This document shows, piece by piece, positions 47,701 through 62,700 of a stretch of DNA of 64,000 bases (positions within the stretch are counted from its first letter, which is position 1; each line of letters opens with the position of its first letter). The position numbers and the translations under genes were made by a program. A model generated the notes under the pieces. The model worked only from the letters and a program-made list of their open reading frames with translations. It was not told where the DNA came from and ran no database searches. This DNA is from Xenopus tropicalis (taxonomy: Eukaryota; Chordata; Amphibia; Anura; Pipidae): NCBI RefSeq assembly GCF_000004195.4, contig NC_030683.2, positions 80,190,910 to 80,254,909 of the forward strand, given 5' to 3'.

Positions 47701-50700
47701 TCACATACATAAACTATATATACCAATATCAATACTGTAGATTTTAGTATTACAATAGCCTTAAGGTCCCCATACACAAGCCAATTATAGCTGCCGATAT
47801 CGGCCCCTTGGACCGATTCGGCAGTTTATTGGCCCGTGTAGGGACAGAACAGAGGGGCCTGGCCGACCGATATCTGGCCTGAAATTTGGCAGATATCGAT
47901 TGGCCAGGTTAGAAAATCCAGTTGGATCGGGGACCGCATCGGCTCGTTGATGCAGTCCCGGAACCGACTGCCCCATTGCCGCGTGCAGAATTCGATCGTT
48001 TGGCCCCAGTTCGCCTACATGCCTCCCCGATATTGCCACTCGTAGGTGGGGATATCGGGTGAAGATCCGCTCGCTTGGCGACATCGCCAAGCGAGCGGAT
48101 CTGCCCGTGTATGGCCAGCTTTAGATACTATGCTTGTTCAATAACTCATCCAAGACATTAACAGAATCTGCCATTACCACATCACTAGAAAGGTGAAAAA
48201 CCACCTACACTGCTTCAAATGAAAGTTCCGTTCCTCTAATCTAAAGGGGGGGCTTCTGGTGCGTTGATCATTTTTATAGAAAAAAAGAACATTCCCTATC
48301 TGCCTATAATCCCCTCTAATGTACTTGTACAGAGTAATCATGTCCCCTCCCAAGCACCTTTTTTCCAGAGAAAACGACCCCAACCTTGACAGTCTAACCT
48401 CATAGTTTAAATCTTCCATCCCCTTTACCAGTTAAGTTGCACATCTCTGCACTCTCTCCAGCTCATTAATATCCTTCTTAAGGACTGGAGCCCAAAACTG
48501 CACTGCATACTCACGGTGAGGCCTTACCAGAGACCTATAAAGACCTATAAAATTGTGTTTTTATCCCTTGAGTCAATGCCCTTTTCTATACAAGACAGCA
48601 CTTTATTTGCTTTAGTAGCCACAGAATGACACTGCCTGGAATTAGACAACTTGTTATCTACAAAAAAAACCCAGATCCTTCTCCATTAAGGATACCCCCA
48701 ACAAACTACCATTCAGTAGATAGTTCGCGTTTACATTACTTCTACCAAAGTGCATAACTTTGCACTTGTCAACATTGAACCTCATTTTCCAGTTTGCTGC
48801 CCAGTTGTGTCAAATCGCTCTGCAAAGTGGCAGCATCCTGCATGGAGCTTATAGTTTTGCACAATTTAGTCAGCAAAAATAGAAACAGAGTTTGTTTAAA
48901 AAAATATTATATTGTTTAAATAAGGCTGAATAATGGCATGGGGTGTTCTGATTGAATGGAGCCTTCAAGGTAGGATACATATATCAATGGGAAATTCTTC
49001 ATTTTTATGGAAAAGGTTAAACATTTATCAGTGATACTTTATGCACTGACAGAAAATGTGAGTTTTGGTATGCTATAAAATTTACTCTCTGCTCATACTT
49101 TGAAGGTGGAGCACTTAGAATCCTGGCTCTGTGAATAACCGAATAATTAAAATTCTGGCATTGGGAAGAATTATGAAAGATGTAGGATTTTCATGAGTAG
49201 GAATCATCCGCTAGACAAGTCAGACCCAAGTAAAACCCACAGCCAATAAAATGGACATATTTTAAAGGGGATGTAAACCCAAAAATAATAGGTTGCCCAA
49301 ATACAGAAATATGATTACAAACAACTTACAGTACTGTATAAATTGCAAACATTTAAAAACTTTTTTAAAAGCAGTATCTGTCTGCCCATTGTTATTCTTT
49401 GCACTGCTAGTTTTGACTTTTGAAATAATGTAACAGAAGCCAATAGAAGTGCAAAGAGCAAAGTCTTGTGTAAAACTGCACCAATTAACATGAGATTCAC
49501 AAAACATTTGGGGCCTATACAAAGCTCCAGCCAACTCTTCCAAGCACCAATGATCAGGCTATGCCAAGCATACAGATACAAGGGGGCCCTAGAATCAACA
49601 CTTGCCTTGAGAAAGTGTAATTTCTTTTAGTTATTATCTGTAATTTATATATTTCCATCTTTATCATTCAGGTTACATCCAGGTTTTACTGGCACTAGTA
49701 AATGAGCCCTAAATTGTTTAAATAGAGGTTGTATTTACTGAAATTGGTGAATAAATCCACTGCTGCTCTCCTTTCCCCAGTCAGCAAATCATTTCTACTT
49801 CTCTTGTCACCTACCTATTCCAGCCACCACCACAACTCCCTGCTCTGCAATTTTGATCCCCAGAGCAGAGTTAGAGGAGGCAGAAGAAGCATGTGGCCCT
49901 AGCACGCCTCCCACACTACGGCTGGGTTTAACTTGGTTTGGTAGTGCAAAAGCTCAACAGGACTGTGGTGTTCCTCTTTCAAAAGGGTCTCCAAGGGTCT
50001 GGGTGGGTTTTAAATAACATGTTCAGTATCACATTACACTTCTACAAGTAGTAAGTGGTTCATATAAACTCCTATTGTTTTGTATATGCCCTTCACATAA
50101 ATGCTTTTTTGTTTTGCTGCTCAGGGACAGACAAACCATTTCTGAAACCTCTGAAGATACCCAAGTAACCACCTATCTAGGTTTTAGTTTGAGTGTGTCT
50201 GTCTCTGTTGCTGTCTCTTAACTATTTTCAGACTGGCAATCTATGAATTTTGGTAAATGCCAGGGGGACTGCTGTAAGATTCTATAAGCAGTAACTATTT
50301 AGTGCGCTGATGGGGTCTGTTGTGCCCTCTTTGTACTTAAGATGCCAGGGCCTATTTTGAATCTCAGTCCACACCTGAGTACTTCTGTCCATATGTGATT
50401 ACTTGTTTGTAAATAAGCTGTTATGTGGGCTCTTTGCAGGTGCTTTGGGGCAGCCGGATGGTGTACTGCAGGTTAAAGCAAAAGTGAGTGAAACCATTAA
50501 GTTGCCATGCAGTTCATACAAAGATGGAGAGTCCAACAACAAAACCCTGGAGTGGCTCAGTGTAAGTACCTATATTATCTGCTGAAAGTATACATTGCAT
50601 TTTACCCAGCCAGAACACACACATTTCTACAGATGTAGCAGCAATAATGGCCACACAGATGACAGTTACAGCCAGAGAATGGCATCCATCGTCTCTAAAA

Positions 50701-53700
50701 GAGCTGCAATTATTTCAGCATTTATAGTAGATTTATACATTTATTTTCAATTTCATATGTCTGTGGCCAGTGTAGAATGCTGCACAGCGGGGTTCACAGC
50801 TGTATGATGTCAGTTACCATATTGGGGGCAGTTTCTGGTGACCAGGAACATAAGCGTTGGCCTAGGGCTACACATCAGGTTCTAGTGCATGTGTGCATGC
50901 TTGTGGATTACCACCATTCTACCTGGGTACAGAAGTTATATAGGCACCTGAGGGAATAGTTATCAAAGAATGAAACCAGAGTGTGTTTATCATTTATTAC
51001 TACTACCCTATTATTGATCCTGAGCAGCATTATAAAGTGTAGATTTTTTCATTAGCACTTATTTTACACTCACTGTTTCACACAGTATTATTTCTCCTTC
51101 CTGTTACTGATCTGCAGCTCTCTTTTAGCCATTGATCCTCATTTACTAACATAGGTGTATTTTCTTTCACAATTCTCGAAAAAAAGGCCTGCAAGGAAAA
51201 ATGTACCCCACAGAATGAACACTTAACCAACAGACTATATATATCAGTAAACACTGCCCTTTTACATCTTTTCCCTTGAGCCACCATTTTGTGATGGTCT
51301 GTGTGCTCCCTAGCATGGAGCCCCAAACTAGGGCAGGGCTGAATAACAAACCCATTAGTTATCTGGGCCTCCAAAAAGAGGACCCTGCCAACAACTTAAA
51401 CAGGAGCCCCAAATGCATAAACACATCCTGACTCACCAGCCATGACCATTATTCTGAGCCCCTAACCTAATCCACCTACACCTGCCCACTATCCCTTAAG
51501 TCCCCCTTCAGAAATAATTAAATACATAACTGGAAATAATGCAATTTCTAACTGTTACAGGAAGAAGGTGAGAGTAAAAGACTCACCTCTGTCCATTCAC
51601 TGGCTGATGGATGGATGCATGCTCTTGGTTTATGTGTAACTACTGGGCCTCCTACAAGGCAGAGGGATAGACTTTAGTACTTTAAATATAAGCATTTTAC
51701 CATGGCATTATCCAAGAAAATATAAACATTTTATCTGAGCATGTTGATGAAGCCTAGACATGGCTGGTGCCTAACTTCATTATTCCCCTATATATCACAC
51801 ATTACATCTACCATGAGTACCTTGGTGTGTTTACTGTGATTTTCCAATTCATGTCTTTGTATATATGAACTAGTTATGGGCTAAATATATTGTGGGCTAT
51901 AATAAACCATCTGACTCTTAGCAATAAAAAAACACAGGCTTACCAGAAGATTGCCATAGCCCTGGTGCTTTTGGAACATTTAGCATTATGTTTATAATAA
52001 TAAGGTGATGGAAACTCCTGACTGTTTAGGCCAGAGAAGTGTGGCCCTTAAGTAGCTGAACCCTCTTCTCTCATGATTCTATGGCAGGCTGTCTTTGGCT
52101 AAGGCTGTAAGACAGTGTATGTGCTCCAGCTATCTAGTTTGCAAACATTGTGCCAAGCTGTAGCACTAATGCATCTAAAAGCAATTTTACAGGAGTTTCT
52201 GGCAAGGGCTGAGGCTGGGAGACATTTCAACATGTTGTCTTAGCTTTCAAGCCAAGTATTTACATCCATTTTTTATATAATGAAGCATTTCCTGGAATAT
52301 TAATTGACTGCAGGAGGGAGGTCTAAAATCTTCAATCCTTTCAGCCTCCACTATAGGTTTTATCTGTGCTTCTTTCTACTAATGAAAAGCAGTCATTTTG
52401 AAAAGATGTACTTTGCATCTTCACCAAAGCCCTAAGTTTCAGTGGGCCCCAAAGATTTCGTTTTCATAGAATGAAAGCAAAATGCAGGGCAAAGAATCTA
52501 ACGCACATCCCCACAAGCATAGACTGAGAAATGTAGATATAGATGAGGGGAAAGGAAAAAAAGGCTAGTGTTGTTGTTTAGGGGTGATATGGACAGGGCT
52601 TAAAAATGCCAGCTATAATAAGGCATAAATGATATTGTAATCAATGGGCTTCCAAACTCCCTGAAGAGGATGTGGCCCAAATGTAGCCCTCTGGTGCAAT
52701 TTTGCCCAGAGGTCCATTGTCTTTTTGTGTGATGCCTTAATTGTATTATAATGCACCCGGTAATTATGGATAATGTATGTATATGTATATGTATAAGCAG
52801 CCCACTATGTGATAAGAGCTTTAGACATTTCTGTATCCCATTCATAATAAGGGGAAATTTAGCTAAAAATGCCCTTTTTTTTAACTTTCTTAGCATCAAC
52901 CCTTAACCCCTTTAGATTGTAAACTCTTTCAAGTGGGGCCCTCCGATCCGATTGTTAGATCTCTATTTGTTAGAATTTCATGTAAAGGGCTGTTTAATTT
53001 GATGGCACTATATAAATAAATAGTTAAGATGCTGATCATGCAGACCAGTGCTGTCAAACGTATTACATGCAGTGGCCCGATTATTTCTTATGTAGCATGT
53101 TCAAGGGTCAAATTTAATTAAAATTATGATGTCATACAGTAAAGTTATAGAGCAGACTTGGCCTATAAGCCTCCTGTTGGACAGCCCTAATGTAGACCAT
53201 AGAAATGTAAGTCAGAATGTATGTAGTCCCTAACAGGTTGTTTATTCCAAATGTTTGTACATATCTTTGCAAAGCTAAATCCAATTGCCTTTAAAGTAAA
53301 TCTGTATGCCTTTAAAATACACCCAAAAACAAAAAATGCTGGGTTACTTAGTAACCTACTAATGTAAACTTCTCATAGTTCTCTTACAATTTAACCCAGG
53401 GGTCTCAAACTCGCGGCCCGCGGGCCATTTGCGGCCCTCGGTACAGTAATTTGTGGGCCGCACCAACGCCTTCTCAAAAGCAATGGATGGATCGCGATTT
53501 TTATTGCGATTCAAGGGATAATGCAAGGCACGGCGGGCGGGAGCTGCTGATTGCGGAAATGACGTTATGCCATCATAACAGTTATTATGGGAAGACGTTC
53601 TGTGTGCACAATTAGCTGCTAAGGAGCTAATTGTGCACATTACATTAACATTTATTTATAAAGCGCCAACATATTCCGCAGCGCTGTACAATAAGTGGGT

Positions 53701-56700
53701 TACATACATTGGACATACAGAGTAACATATAAAGCAATCAATAACCGATACAAGAGGTGAAGAGGGCCCTGCCCAAAACAGCTTACAATCTACACAGAAC
53801 GTCTTCCCATAATAACTGTTATGATGGCATAACGTCATTTCCGCAATCAGCAGCTCCCGCCCGCCGTGCCTTGCATTATCCCTTGAAAGCCAATTTTTTG
53901 TGAAATCCCTTATGCGGCCCAGCCTCATCCTGACTTTGCCTCCTGCGGCCCCCAGGTAAATTGAGTTTGAGCCCCCTGATTTAACCACAAGAGCATTGCT
54001 TACCAGCTTGGAGACATTGGAGTTAACATTCTAGCCACAATATCACAGAACTGTTATTGGGCGCCACCTGCAGCTCATTCTGCTAAACTGCACATTCCCT
54101 GTTCCAGTCTGTTGCCAGCTCACTTACAGGCTGCTAACATCACACTGAATAACATTTCTTGTAATCTATCTTATCAATTCAAAAAATGTATTACTTACTG
54201 TATGCCTGAAAAGTGTGTGAAATATTATTCAAAGTAGTGCCAAATTTAAGAAAATTTTAATTTTAAAAAACATAGTTATGCTTTGGATGTAGCAATTCTG
54301 CTCTGATCTCTTTGCTTAAAAAGTTTTTTTCTTTGTCGCTAGAAAAAAACTACAGAGAAGGTGATTTATCGCAGGGGTCCCAATGGGCTCACTGTTCCTG
54401 ATCCTGAGCTGAAGGAGCGAATGAGTGTGGATGAGCACTTCACCTTAGAAATAACAGATGTCCGTGTCCAAGATGAAATGATATTTATCTGCCGAGTGGT
54501 AGATACCAGCACCAAAGAAGATGCTGTACAGTTACTCGTTTTCAGTGAGTATGGGTTATGATGAGGGGGCGATACAACTTGAAACAAAATCTGAAACTGA
54601 TCTGTTTAGCTGGCCCTGCTCCTCATATACAAAGTACATAGTTCTCTGTGAACTCAGGCAGTACTGTATTTGAGGGGTATGGGCAGGTCTCTTCATCCTG
54701 GAGCATAAAGTCATGCAGCTATTCAAAAAAGTACAAAGCATGGTGCTCACATTTTTTGCAGGTTTCACGCTGTCCTGTACTTTATAAATAACCCTTCTAA
54801 AGTTTTTATAGTAGTGCTTTTAGGGGCATTATGTATTATCTAAACTATAACTGAAATGAAACAGAGTAGGGCTTGCTGAACACACTACAGGTTGCAAAAT
54901 AAATTATGACAAATGCTTGCCCGAATAGCACACATTACAGTCACAGCTTGGGGACATGCAATAGCCACTTAGAATGAATAAACTAGAGGTTCGCATATGG
55001 CACTGTTGAATTTAGGAACAGTTTATTGGCCAAACCAGTCCCATATTAGCACTTTCCAAACACCTGAACAATTTAGGTTCCCCACCCCTCTGGGCCCCAG
55101 CCTGTTGCCTACTTCCCTGCTCCTTTCTTCGCATCAGAAACACTGTATGTTATTTCAGACTTTCACCATACGCACACTAGGCCCTATCTCACCTAGTCCC
55201 TCTTCCACTGGATCCCTAACTGGGAAAGGTAATGCTGAGACACTGGTTCCTCTCTCTCTTCTTGATGGAGCCTCAACTGCTTGTCTACCTAGCCTTTCAC
55301 TGACTCTCCCCACCTGCAGTGAGCTCCAAAAAATCTACCCTACAACTATCTAAACTAATTACTTCTATAGAATAACTCTGTAGGGATACCCCTTCTTTCC
55401 CTCTGCTTAATGGTGCCACCTGTTGGCCCCACTAACAAATAACAATGATATAATTTATCCTACTCCGTACAAGTATTTTCATTTTTGCTGTTGATATTAC
55501 TAGTCCTCTAAAAGTTACTACTGGTTAAAAGAGACAGGAGTTTTGTTTGCATTGCATTTCAGGATGCTTTTACTATTAAAGGACCAATACTATGCAGATA
55601 AATAAGGCTCCTTGGGGTTTTATCATTAACCTTTTTATTAATACAGCACAACAATGTCTGTAGCACTTTACAGAGATTATTTAACACTGATATCAGTCCC
55701 TGTCCCGATGCATCTTACAATTTCTACCCAAGTGTTTTTTACAAATACAATGCAACATTTATGCACGGGATTGGTGTGTAGAAAGGGAGTCTGTGGGTTC
55801 TAATGCTGCATAAATATGACACAGACAGATTCAGGAATGACTTTCACCTTATCTTTTTTCAGAGGCACCAGAATCTCCAGAGATCATAATGACAAAAACC
55901 AGCTTTCGCTCAACAGATGAAATCTCTGAGGTAAAACTCAAGACATAAATGAAAAGAAACTACTGAGGTGAATTCTAGGGAAAATGAATAAAAGCTTTGG
56001 AATCCTGGCTTACAAAAGCAGAAATATTTTGAAAGTATAGTAATAACCTTTCATTTAAACTGCTATTTATTCTTATTAATATTTATATTGTGCCAGTGTC
56101 AACTGAAACACTGGAATATTGCAGATGGATTGAAATGGGGTCAATTTAGGCAGACAGAGACCACAAAAAATTGTATTGCAATAATCAAAACAAGCATGTT
56201 AGGAAGGGTCAAAACACTGCTGATTTGCCTAAGATGAAGGTAGCAGGATTTTGTGATATATGGATGTGTGGAATGAACAAAAGGAACTGTGATCTTGGAA
56301 CCTAGTGGCGTAGTGTGGTGGGCGACTTGTAGCCTTGTATGGGGTGCACTCTGGGTAATCTTAATTGCTGACAATATTATGAATATTATAAATAACTGGC
56401 TCTACAAACTTTGTCACTTCCTGCTCATATGTGCACAGTGCCTATATGCCAAGAAGTATCATTTTAAGCACACTGTTAGTTATACACTTTCTTAATTTTA
56501 AGGGACATTCTTATCACAATAAATTGGTGTCAAAAATGGTAAAAATTATGTTTTTCATATGGAAGATTAATGCTATTAATATAGAATAAGAGAGGAGAAA
56601 AACAGATGTAAGAAGACTGATATTTATAGGGGCAGAATGATCAAAATGTGAGATTAGAGCTCACCACTGAAAAATTCACTCACTTTCTATTGATCCCTAT

Positions 56701-59700
56701 GGGATTTTTCGAAGAGTATTTATCAAATGGTGAACTCTATTCACCCATTGATAAATAAGCTTCTAAAAATGTTATAAGAATGAATAAAAAATGTTTAAGT
56801 TTTTCTGCAGTGAGCTCTAATTTCACATTGATAAATCTGCCCTTAAGTCTCACACATGTATATGGCAGAACCAAACAAGTGACATTCAGGCAGCCCCATT
56901 CTGCCATACTACCTGGTCTTCTGACTTCTACTTATGGCTGTCAACTCACTGAATGGACCATGGGCTGTGGCTTCTCACATAGCAGAGAGAGTGGACCACA
57001 CTTTACACCAGTCAATAAAAATATAAAGTATTTATTTAGGGGGGCTATGTAGCATGGTTACTCAAACCATAATGGAAGGAAGTTAAGTGATGTTGTTATA
57101 TTTTTTGTTCAGCAACTACATTGGTTGGTGCCCTTTCCAGAAGTAATGGTCCTAGTTTATGAAAACCTCAAGTTGCTGAGCTTTCTCTGAGACATGCAGA
57201 CTTGTATTTGTTTTACTGCATGAAAAGAAATTTTACTTTTGTCTGGATAAATGTAAATAAAACAAAGGCACAGAGCAGCCTGGACTGTCTCTTATCTATG
57301 AAAAGGGTGCTGATGATATACCACAAGTGTGATTCCCTAACAATATATATATATCAGTCCTTGGGGTGTCTACACTCTAATGCAAAAATTTGTGTATAGC
57401 TTGGTGCACAGCCAAATTTAATATGCACAAAAAATATTCCAAGATTGGCACACCCTATAAAAACAGTCACATCTTTATTGTGAACACATTGCACAAAATG
57501 TATCCTTTTGAGGACCGGATAAATTTTGTGCAATGTGTTCACAATAAAGATGTGATTGTTTTTATAGGGTGTGCCAGTCTTGGAATATTTTTTGTATATA
57601 TATGATACTATATCAAGTATGTGCACAGGTTGATTATTTTTCACAGTGCATGTCACTTGGTGTGCAACTGACCTTGAGTTTCTCTCACAGTTTGGAAGCT
57701 GTAAAAGTGTGAATGGGTACCCACTTCCTACTATCACCTGGTATAAGAATGACTTGCCTCTGAAACATAAACAGAATGGTATGTGATGTTATTTAATATA
57801 TCATTATTAGTCCAGTCTTTTTCATTTACTATAATTACATCTTTCTACATCACTTTTTAAGAAATTACGTAACTATTTAACCCTGTACTATAGATACCCA
57901 CATTGAAAACAGCGTTTTGCTTCATTTTTCAGTTTATTAAAAGAAGATGCTTTGAATAAAGGAATGAGGGAGGCTTACCTAAGATATATTAGCTCTATAC
58001 CAAATCAGTCTTTGCAGTCTCACCTAGACTTATGTCTCAGTAGGCAGTATTGCCCAATACCAACCCATGTCCAATCATCCACTGCGCACAGGTTGTGATT
58101 TTTTAGCCCAAATATGTTTGTGTGCATTTATGGGTCAAAATGTGCCCCATGTGCTCAGTGATGGGCAGATGTTAATATACTCCCCTTTTTGACAGGAGAT
58201 CATTCAATTTGGATAATGGAAAAAAAAAGTGCATAAACACTATATGGACTTTCAGAAATAAATATAAATTTCTTTTTTTACACAAACATACCTGAATATA
58301 CAGATCGAAATAAAACCAAATTATTTTAATGAGCTATTTCCCAACATCCCTCAGAGTGTATATAAATAATGTAACAGCAACCTTCCATTCCGTTGAGACA
58401 TGATGGATTCTGGAAAGTCCCTCTGCTTTCTATAGTGGGTCTTGCACAGATGTTCTGCAAAGGTGAGAGAGTGGTGGGGAGCAAAAACGGTTTGTGTGAG
58501 AATTGTGGTTTTCTTTCAGTCTGTGGTATCAGGTATGTCTGTGTAAAAAAAAAATATACATCTATATTTATTTTTGGAAGTTGATGCGTTGATGAGTTTA
58601 TGCACCTTTTCTACATACTGTAAAGTTTCTTGCCTTTTATACCAATTTGGCAGCTTATCTGCCTGTGTACGGGCACACCCAAGGGGCCTACCAGACCAAC
58701 ATCTGACCTAAAATTGGCCAGATCTCCATGGGGCAGGTCTGATTTTCTATTGGATCAGGGGCTGTATTAGTTTGTTGATGTGGTCCTCGGTCCGAAGGCA
58801 CCTATGCCCACTGGTTTAAGTCAATCGATCGAATTAGCCCAATATTGCCCACCTTAGGTAAAGTTTGCTGCAAAAGAGTATGGCACCTTCAAGAATGCCT
58901 TCTAAGTGTGCAATTAAAATTTACAATGCAACAACAGACTAATAAAAAATATTAAATTGCAAATTGTTATTCTTACTTGTGTAATTTTTTTTCCATATTA
59001 TCTATATGTAATAAATGGTGCAAAACTTGCTGAGGTCCAGTAACCCATAACAGATATTTGCTTTTAAACAGGTTACCAGTATACTAATAATAATAATAAT
59101 AATATACTGATATTCTGACAGCATACTGGTCATTATGCACCATTTATTACATAAAAGCCTGAGGCTGAGGGCTAAGTGCTCTTATACAGGTCATGAAGTT
59201 CCATAGTTATTGTATCCTCATATTTTACAACAGGGGTATATTATTTTTATTATATTAGTTTCAGTGAGAATGTGACATCATTAAGCAATGATTAGAACCA
59301 GTGACATCACTAAGCAATGTTTGTGAGGATATAAATTTATTTATATATACATATCTGATACACTTTACAGCATTGATATGTCCAAGAAATGTTTTTGTCA
59401 GTAAAAGTAAAACTAATTCATACTTTTTAGTTTGGCTATATACAATTACCAATTAAAGTACTTCTTGCTATCCCTTTCTGTTTCTTAGGTTTTCCCTCAC
59501 TTTCCCTTTCTTTGTTCTTTATAGATGCATTTTAGATTTTTTTCTATTTTCTTTAGAGGTGCAAATAAGTTCCTTAAATACCCAGCTTTCCAGTGGTTTA
59601 TACACAGTTGAGAGTTCACTGTCTCTGCCTCTTCAAAAAGATGACGATAAAGCAGACATCTACTGTGAAGTCTCCTACCATCTCCCTTCTGGTGACCATA

Positions 59701-62700
59701 TGATGGAATCTGAAAAAAAGAACATCACTGTTTTGTGTGTGTATACCAGTCCTTTCTGTTTTTTGAATGTTATACAGTTTCTCGTTTTTGGGTTTTAGGA
59801 AAAAAAGAACATTTAAGGCTTATTTGTGGTGGGCTTTACTGTTTCTTTTAAGGTGAAACAGTAAATGCAACTCCTGTAAATAATGTGCATATGATATAGT
59901 GGATAATGCACCTCCTACTGTAATTTAAGATATTAGAAGTCACCAAGGGGTTACATGTCCATATAAAAGCATGAGGTTGCAGGCTATGTAACTCCGAGTT
60001 AACTTTTTTTCAGTCTGCATTGACCACAGCCCCGGTACACAGATAAGCAGCATTTTTTAAGCATCTAACATCTAGTACTTGCCATAAGGTGGACCTACAC
60101 CTAAAGTTACATAAACTTCGTTTTGTACGATAATCAGTAAGTGTATGGCAGGATATAAGGTGACTGATATTGGCAAAGGCCTTGGATATTGGTCGTCTTG
60201 TCACCTTTGAAGGTGTTGAAGCAAATATTTAGTACTCAGATTGTAAGCTCTACGGGGCAGGGACCTCCTTCCTACTATGTCTCATACCACATGGCACTTA
60301 TATATATATATATATATATATGTTTACATATATGTATTTATTGTATTTATTTATTATATCACTTGTCCTCCCTGTGTGTAATTTTGTATTCTGTAAGACT
60401 GTACAGCGCTGCGTATCCTTGTGGCGCTTTATAGATAAAGTTATACATACATACATACATACTCAATCATCAGATAGGGGTAGAATTATTTTGTACCTAC
60501 CTGCATATCTGACGATTCATCGCTGAACGTTAGTGTAGTCTACCAAAGATCTTTCCTGTGACCATTAGTCGCAGGAAAGATCATAATTGTAACATGTATG
60601 TCCACTATTACACCATTATCTCCTATTTTCATTGTACAAGCAAGTGTCAGAAAAATGGGTCTGCCCGGAAGTTACACACAGGAAAAAAACAGGCTGGCAC
60701 TCTGGACCACCAAATTGTAGATATCACAAACAGCTTAGTTTACATTAAAAACATTCTTAGTTTATTAAATCCATGCACAATTAACAAAAAGCCTTAAGCA
60801 TTTCGTGCCACAAGGGGCACTTGATCATAGGCTACCCGGAAGTTGCCAGCACCAGCAAGTTCAGTGTTAGTGAGTTAGAGACAAGGCAAAAGGAGGGGAG
60901 GGGAGTGTGTTGGGGCTGGGGGCTTCAGGAGAATCAGCAGATATTGCAGAGTGGAGGTAGTGTGGGGAGGGGAGAAGAGAGTGTCGGTGATGTACATAAG
61001 AGAGCAATCAGTGCAATTTTGCAGAAAGTACACTGCATGTTATGATAAAGTTTTTTCTTTAACCTCTGACATAGGAAAGCACAATTTATTAAGATATAAT
61101 TTACAGTTTGATCCATAGGGAAATAGACAAACTGTAGATTATAATGACATAAATTACTACTTGGCTAAAGTAAGGTTGAACCTTTATATCGATGAGGAAT
61201 CTTTGTTTTATGGCTTTTTATGACAGTGTTTTCAGATGCTTACAGTTCTTTGGCTTTTTAGATCCAAGTAAGAGTGTAAGACTGTTCCGGTTATTTCCCA
61301 TTGGGCCAGTAAAAGAGGGCGATGATGTAGAATTAAAGTGTGAGGGCGATGGAACCATGCCTCTGGATATAAACTACAAAAGGGTAAGGAGTTATAGGCT
61401 AAAGTAAATCTGACACATTTTCATAATTCACAATATTTACAGTGTGCATTTTTACATCAGTCTTTGCAACATGTTATGTTAGCATTACTTTTCTTGCCTC
61501 CATGTTCTCAAGCTATGCATAAGAAGTCTCTTTTTCCTAACAACGAAAAGGACTGGGCCAGACACTGATCCACTAGTATAATAATAAAAGCAGGGCAATG
61601 ATTTGATTGGCCTTGTCAATTATAAGTATATTGCTTTACCTAAATCTTTCTATAAATCATTTGATATGGTCAAATTGTGACTGATTTCTATAGCATACTT
61701 CTGTACATTGTAACATATTTTCTCCATAGTCACGCCCATTTATCTTGTCAGCATTTTCCATGTATGCATTCAACAGGCTCCAGTCCGCCTTTCTCATTAT
61801 GCTGTTTTACTATGTTCTGGCCTCGTTTTAATAATCACTTTTTTTAGGTAATGTAATATGTAAATACTGACCTTTATTTCATCTTACTGTGTCCATTCAC
61901 AGAAAGGCGAGGAATTGAATTTAGGAGAAGGTCCATCCTTGATTTTGGAGAAAGTTACTCACAGCTCCTCAGGGACCTATGAGTGTACTGGAATGGACTT
62001 TGAGAATTTAGACGAAAGCATGACTGATGAGATTGAGCTTCAAGTCCATTGTAAGTTACCACAGTGCACCTTTAAATAACCTTAACAATCTTAATTCCAT
62101 ATGGTTCTCATGACTTGGGTTAAGACTCTAGATGCTTAGCTTGATAGATACTGGTTTGGTATTGATAATTATTGACTATTAATATCCCTGGGTTTTGGAC
62201 AATAACCTTAGCTACACAATTTTCTTTAATGTTCAGAATGAATCTGTCTGTCTTAGTCCTTATTACTTCCTGTAATGTATCTTTTATGTAGTAGATTCAG
62301 TTAATCTGCCTAGTTGCAAATATATATATATATATTGATACATTTTAGCCAGTTCTCTATGCATGTATAAACAGCATTACCAAGATCAGAAGACCTTAGT
62401 TTAGAAAGCAAATATTGGCTATGTAGGCCACATCTGCTGCTGCAACAGTAGTGGTCTAAATGTCCCTAATCGTCCATCTCCAGTTTTAATAGAAATTATT
62501 TAAATATAATTAAATGCTTTATGCTCCTCTCACAGTTGTCATTAGGATACTATTCATGAATTTATTTGATTTGCTGTTCTTTATATGCCAATATATTTCA
62601 CGCTCAACAAAATAAAACTCTGTCTTCCCACTTTGGCAGTTCTCGATCAGCCTGAGTTTTCTCAGATGTCCCCTGTTGTTGTGCATCCTGGTGACCACCT

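Larger units (their letters stand above)
35721..50439 (+). other. mcam: mcam intron 1, 14.7 kb
   Basis: Very long first intron, ending CTCTTTGCAG. It holds a tRNA-derived SINE, Harbinger-like, TTAA and AGGTGGCC-family MITEs, an L2/Rex-type LINE fragment, a CR1-type LINE fragment and a foldback. The remaining unique parts, such as 36400-38280 and 45350-47580, show nothing that I can name; enhancers, if present, would lie there. Confidence 0.8.
50562..54342 (+). other. mcam: mcam intron 2
   Basis: A 3.8-kb intron. It contains an L2-like 3' end at about 52912-53023 and the hAT element at 53397-53978. The rest, 50562-52900, shows no gene or clear repeat. Confidence 0.8.
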
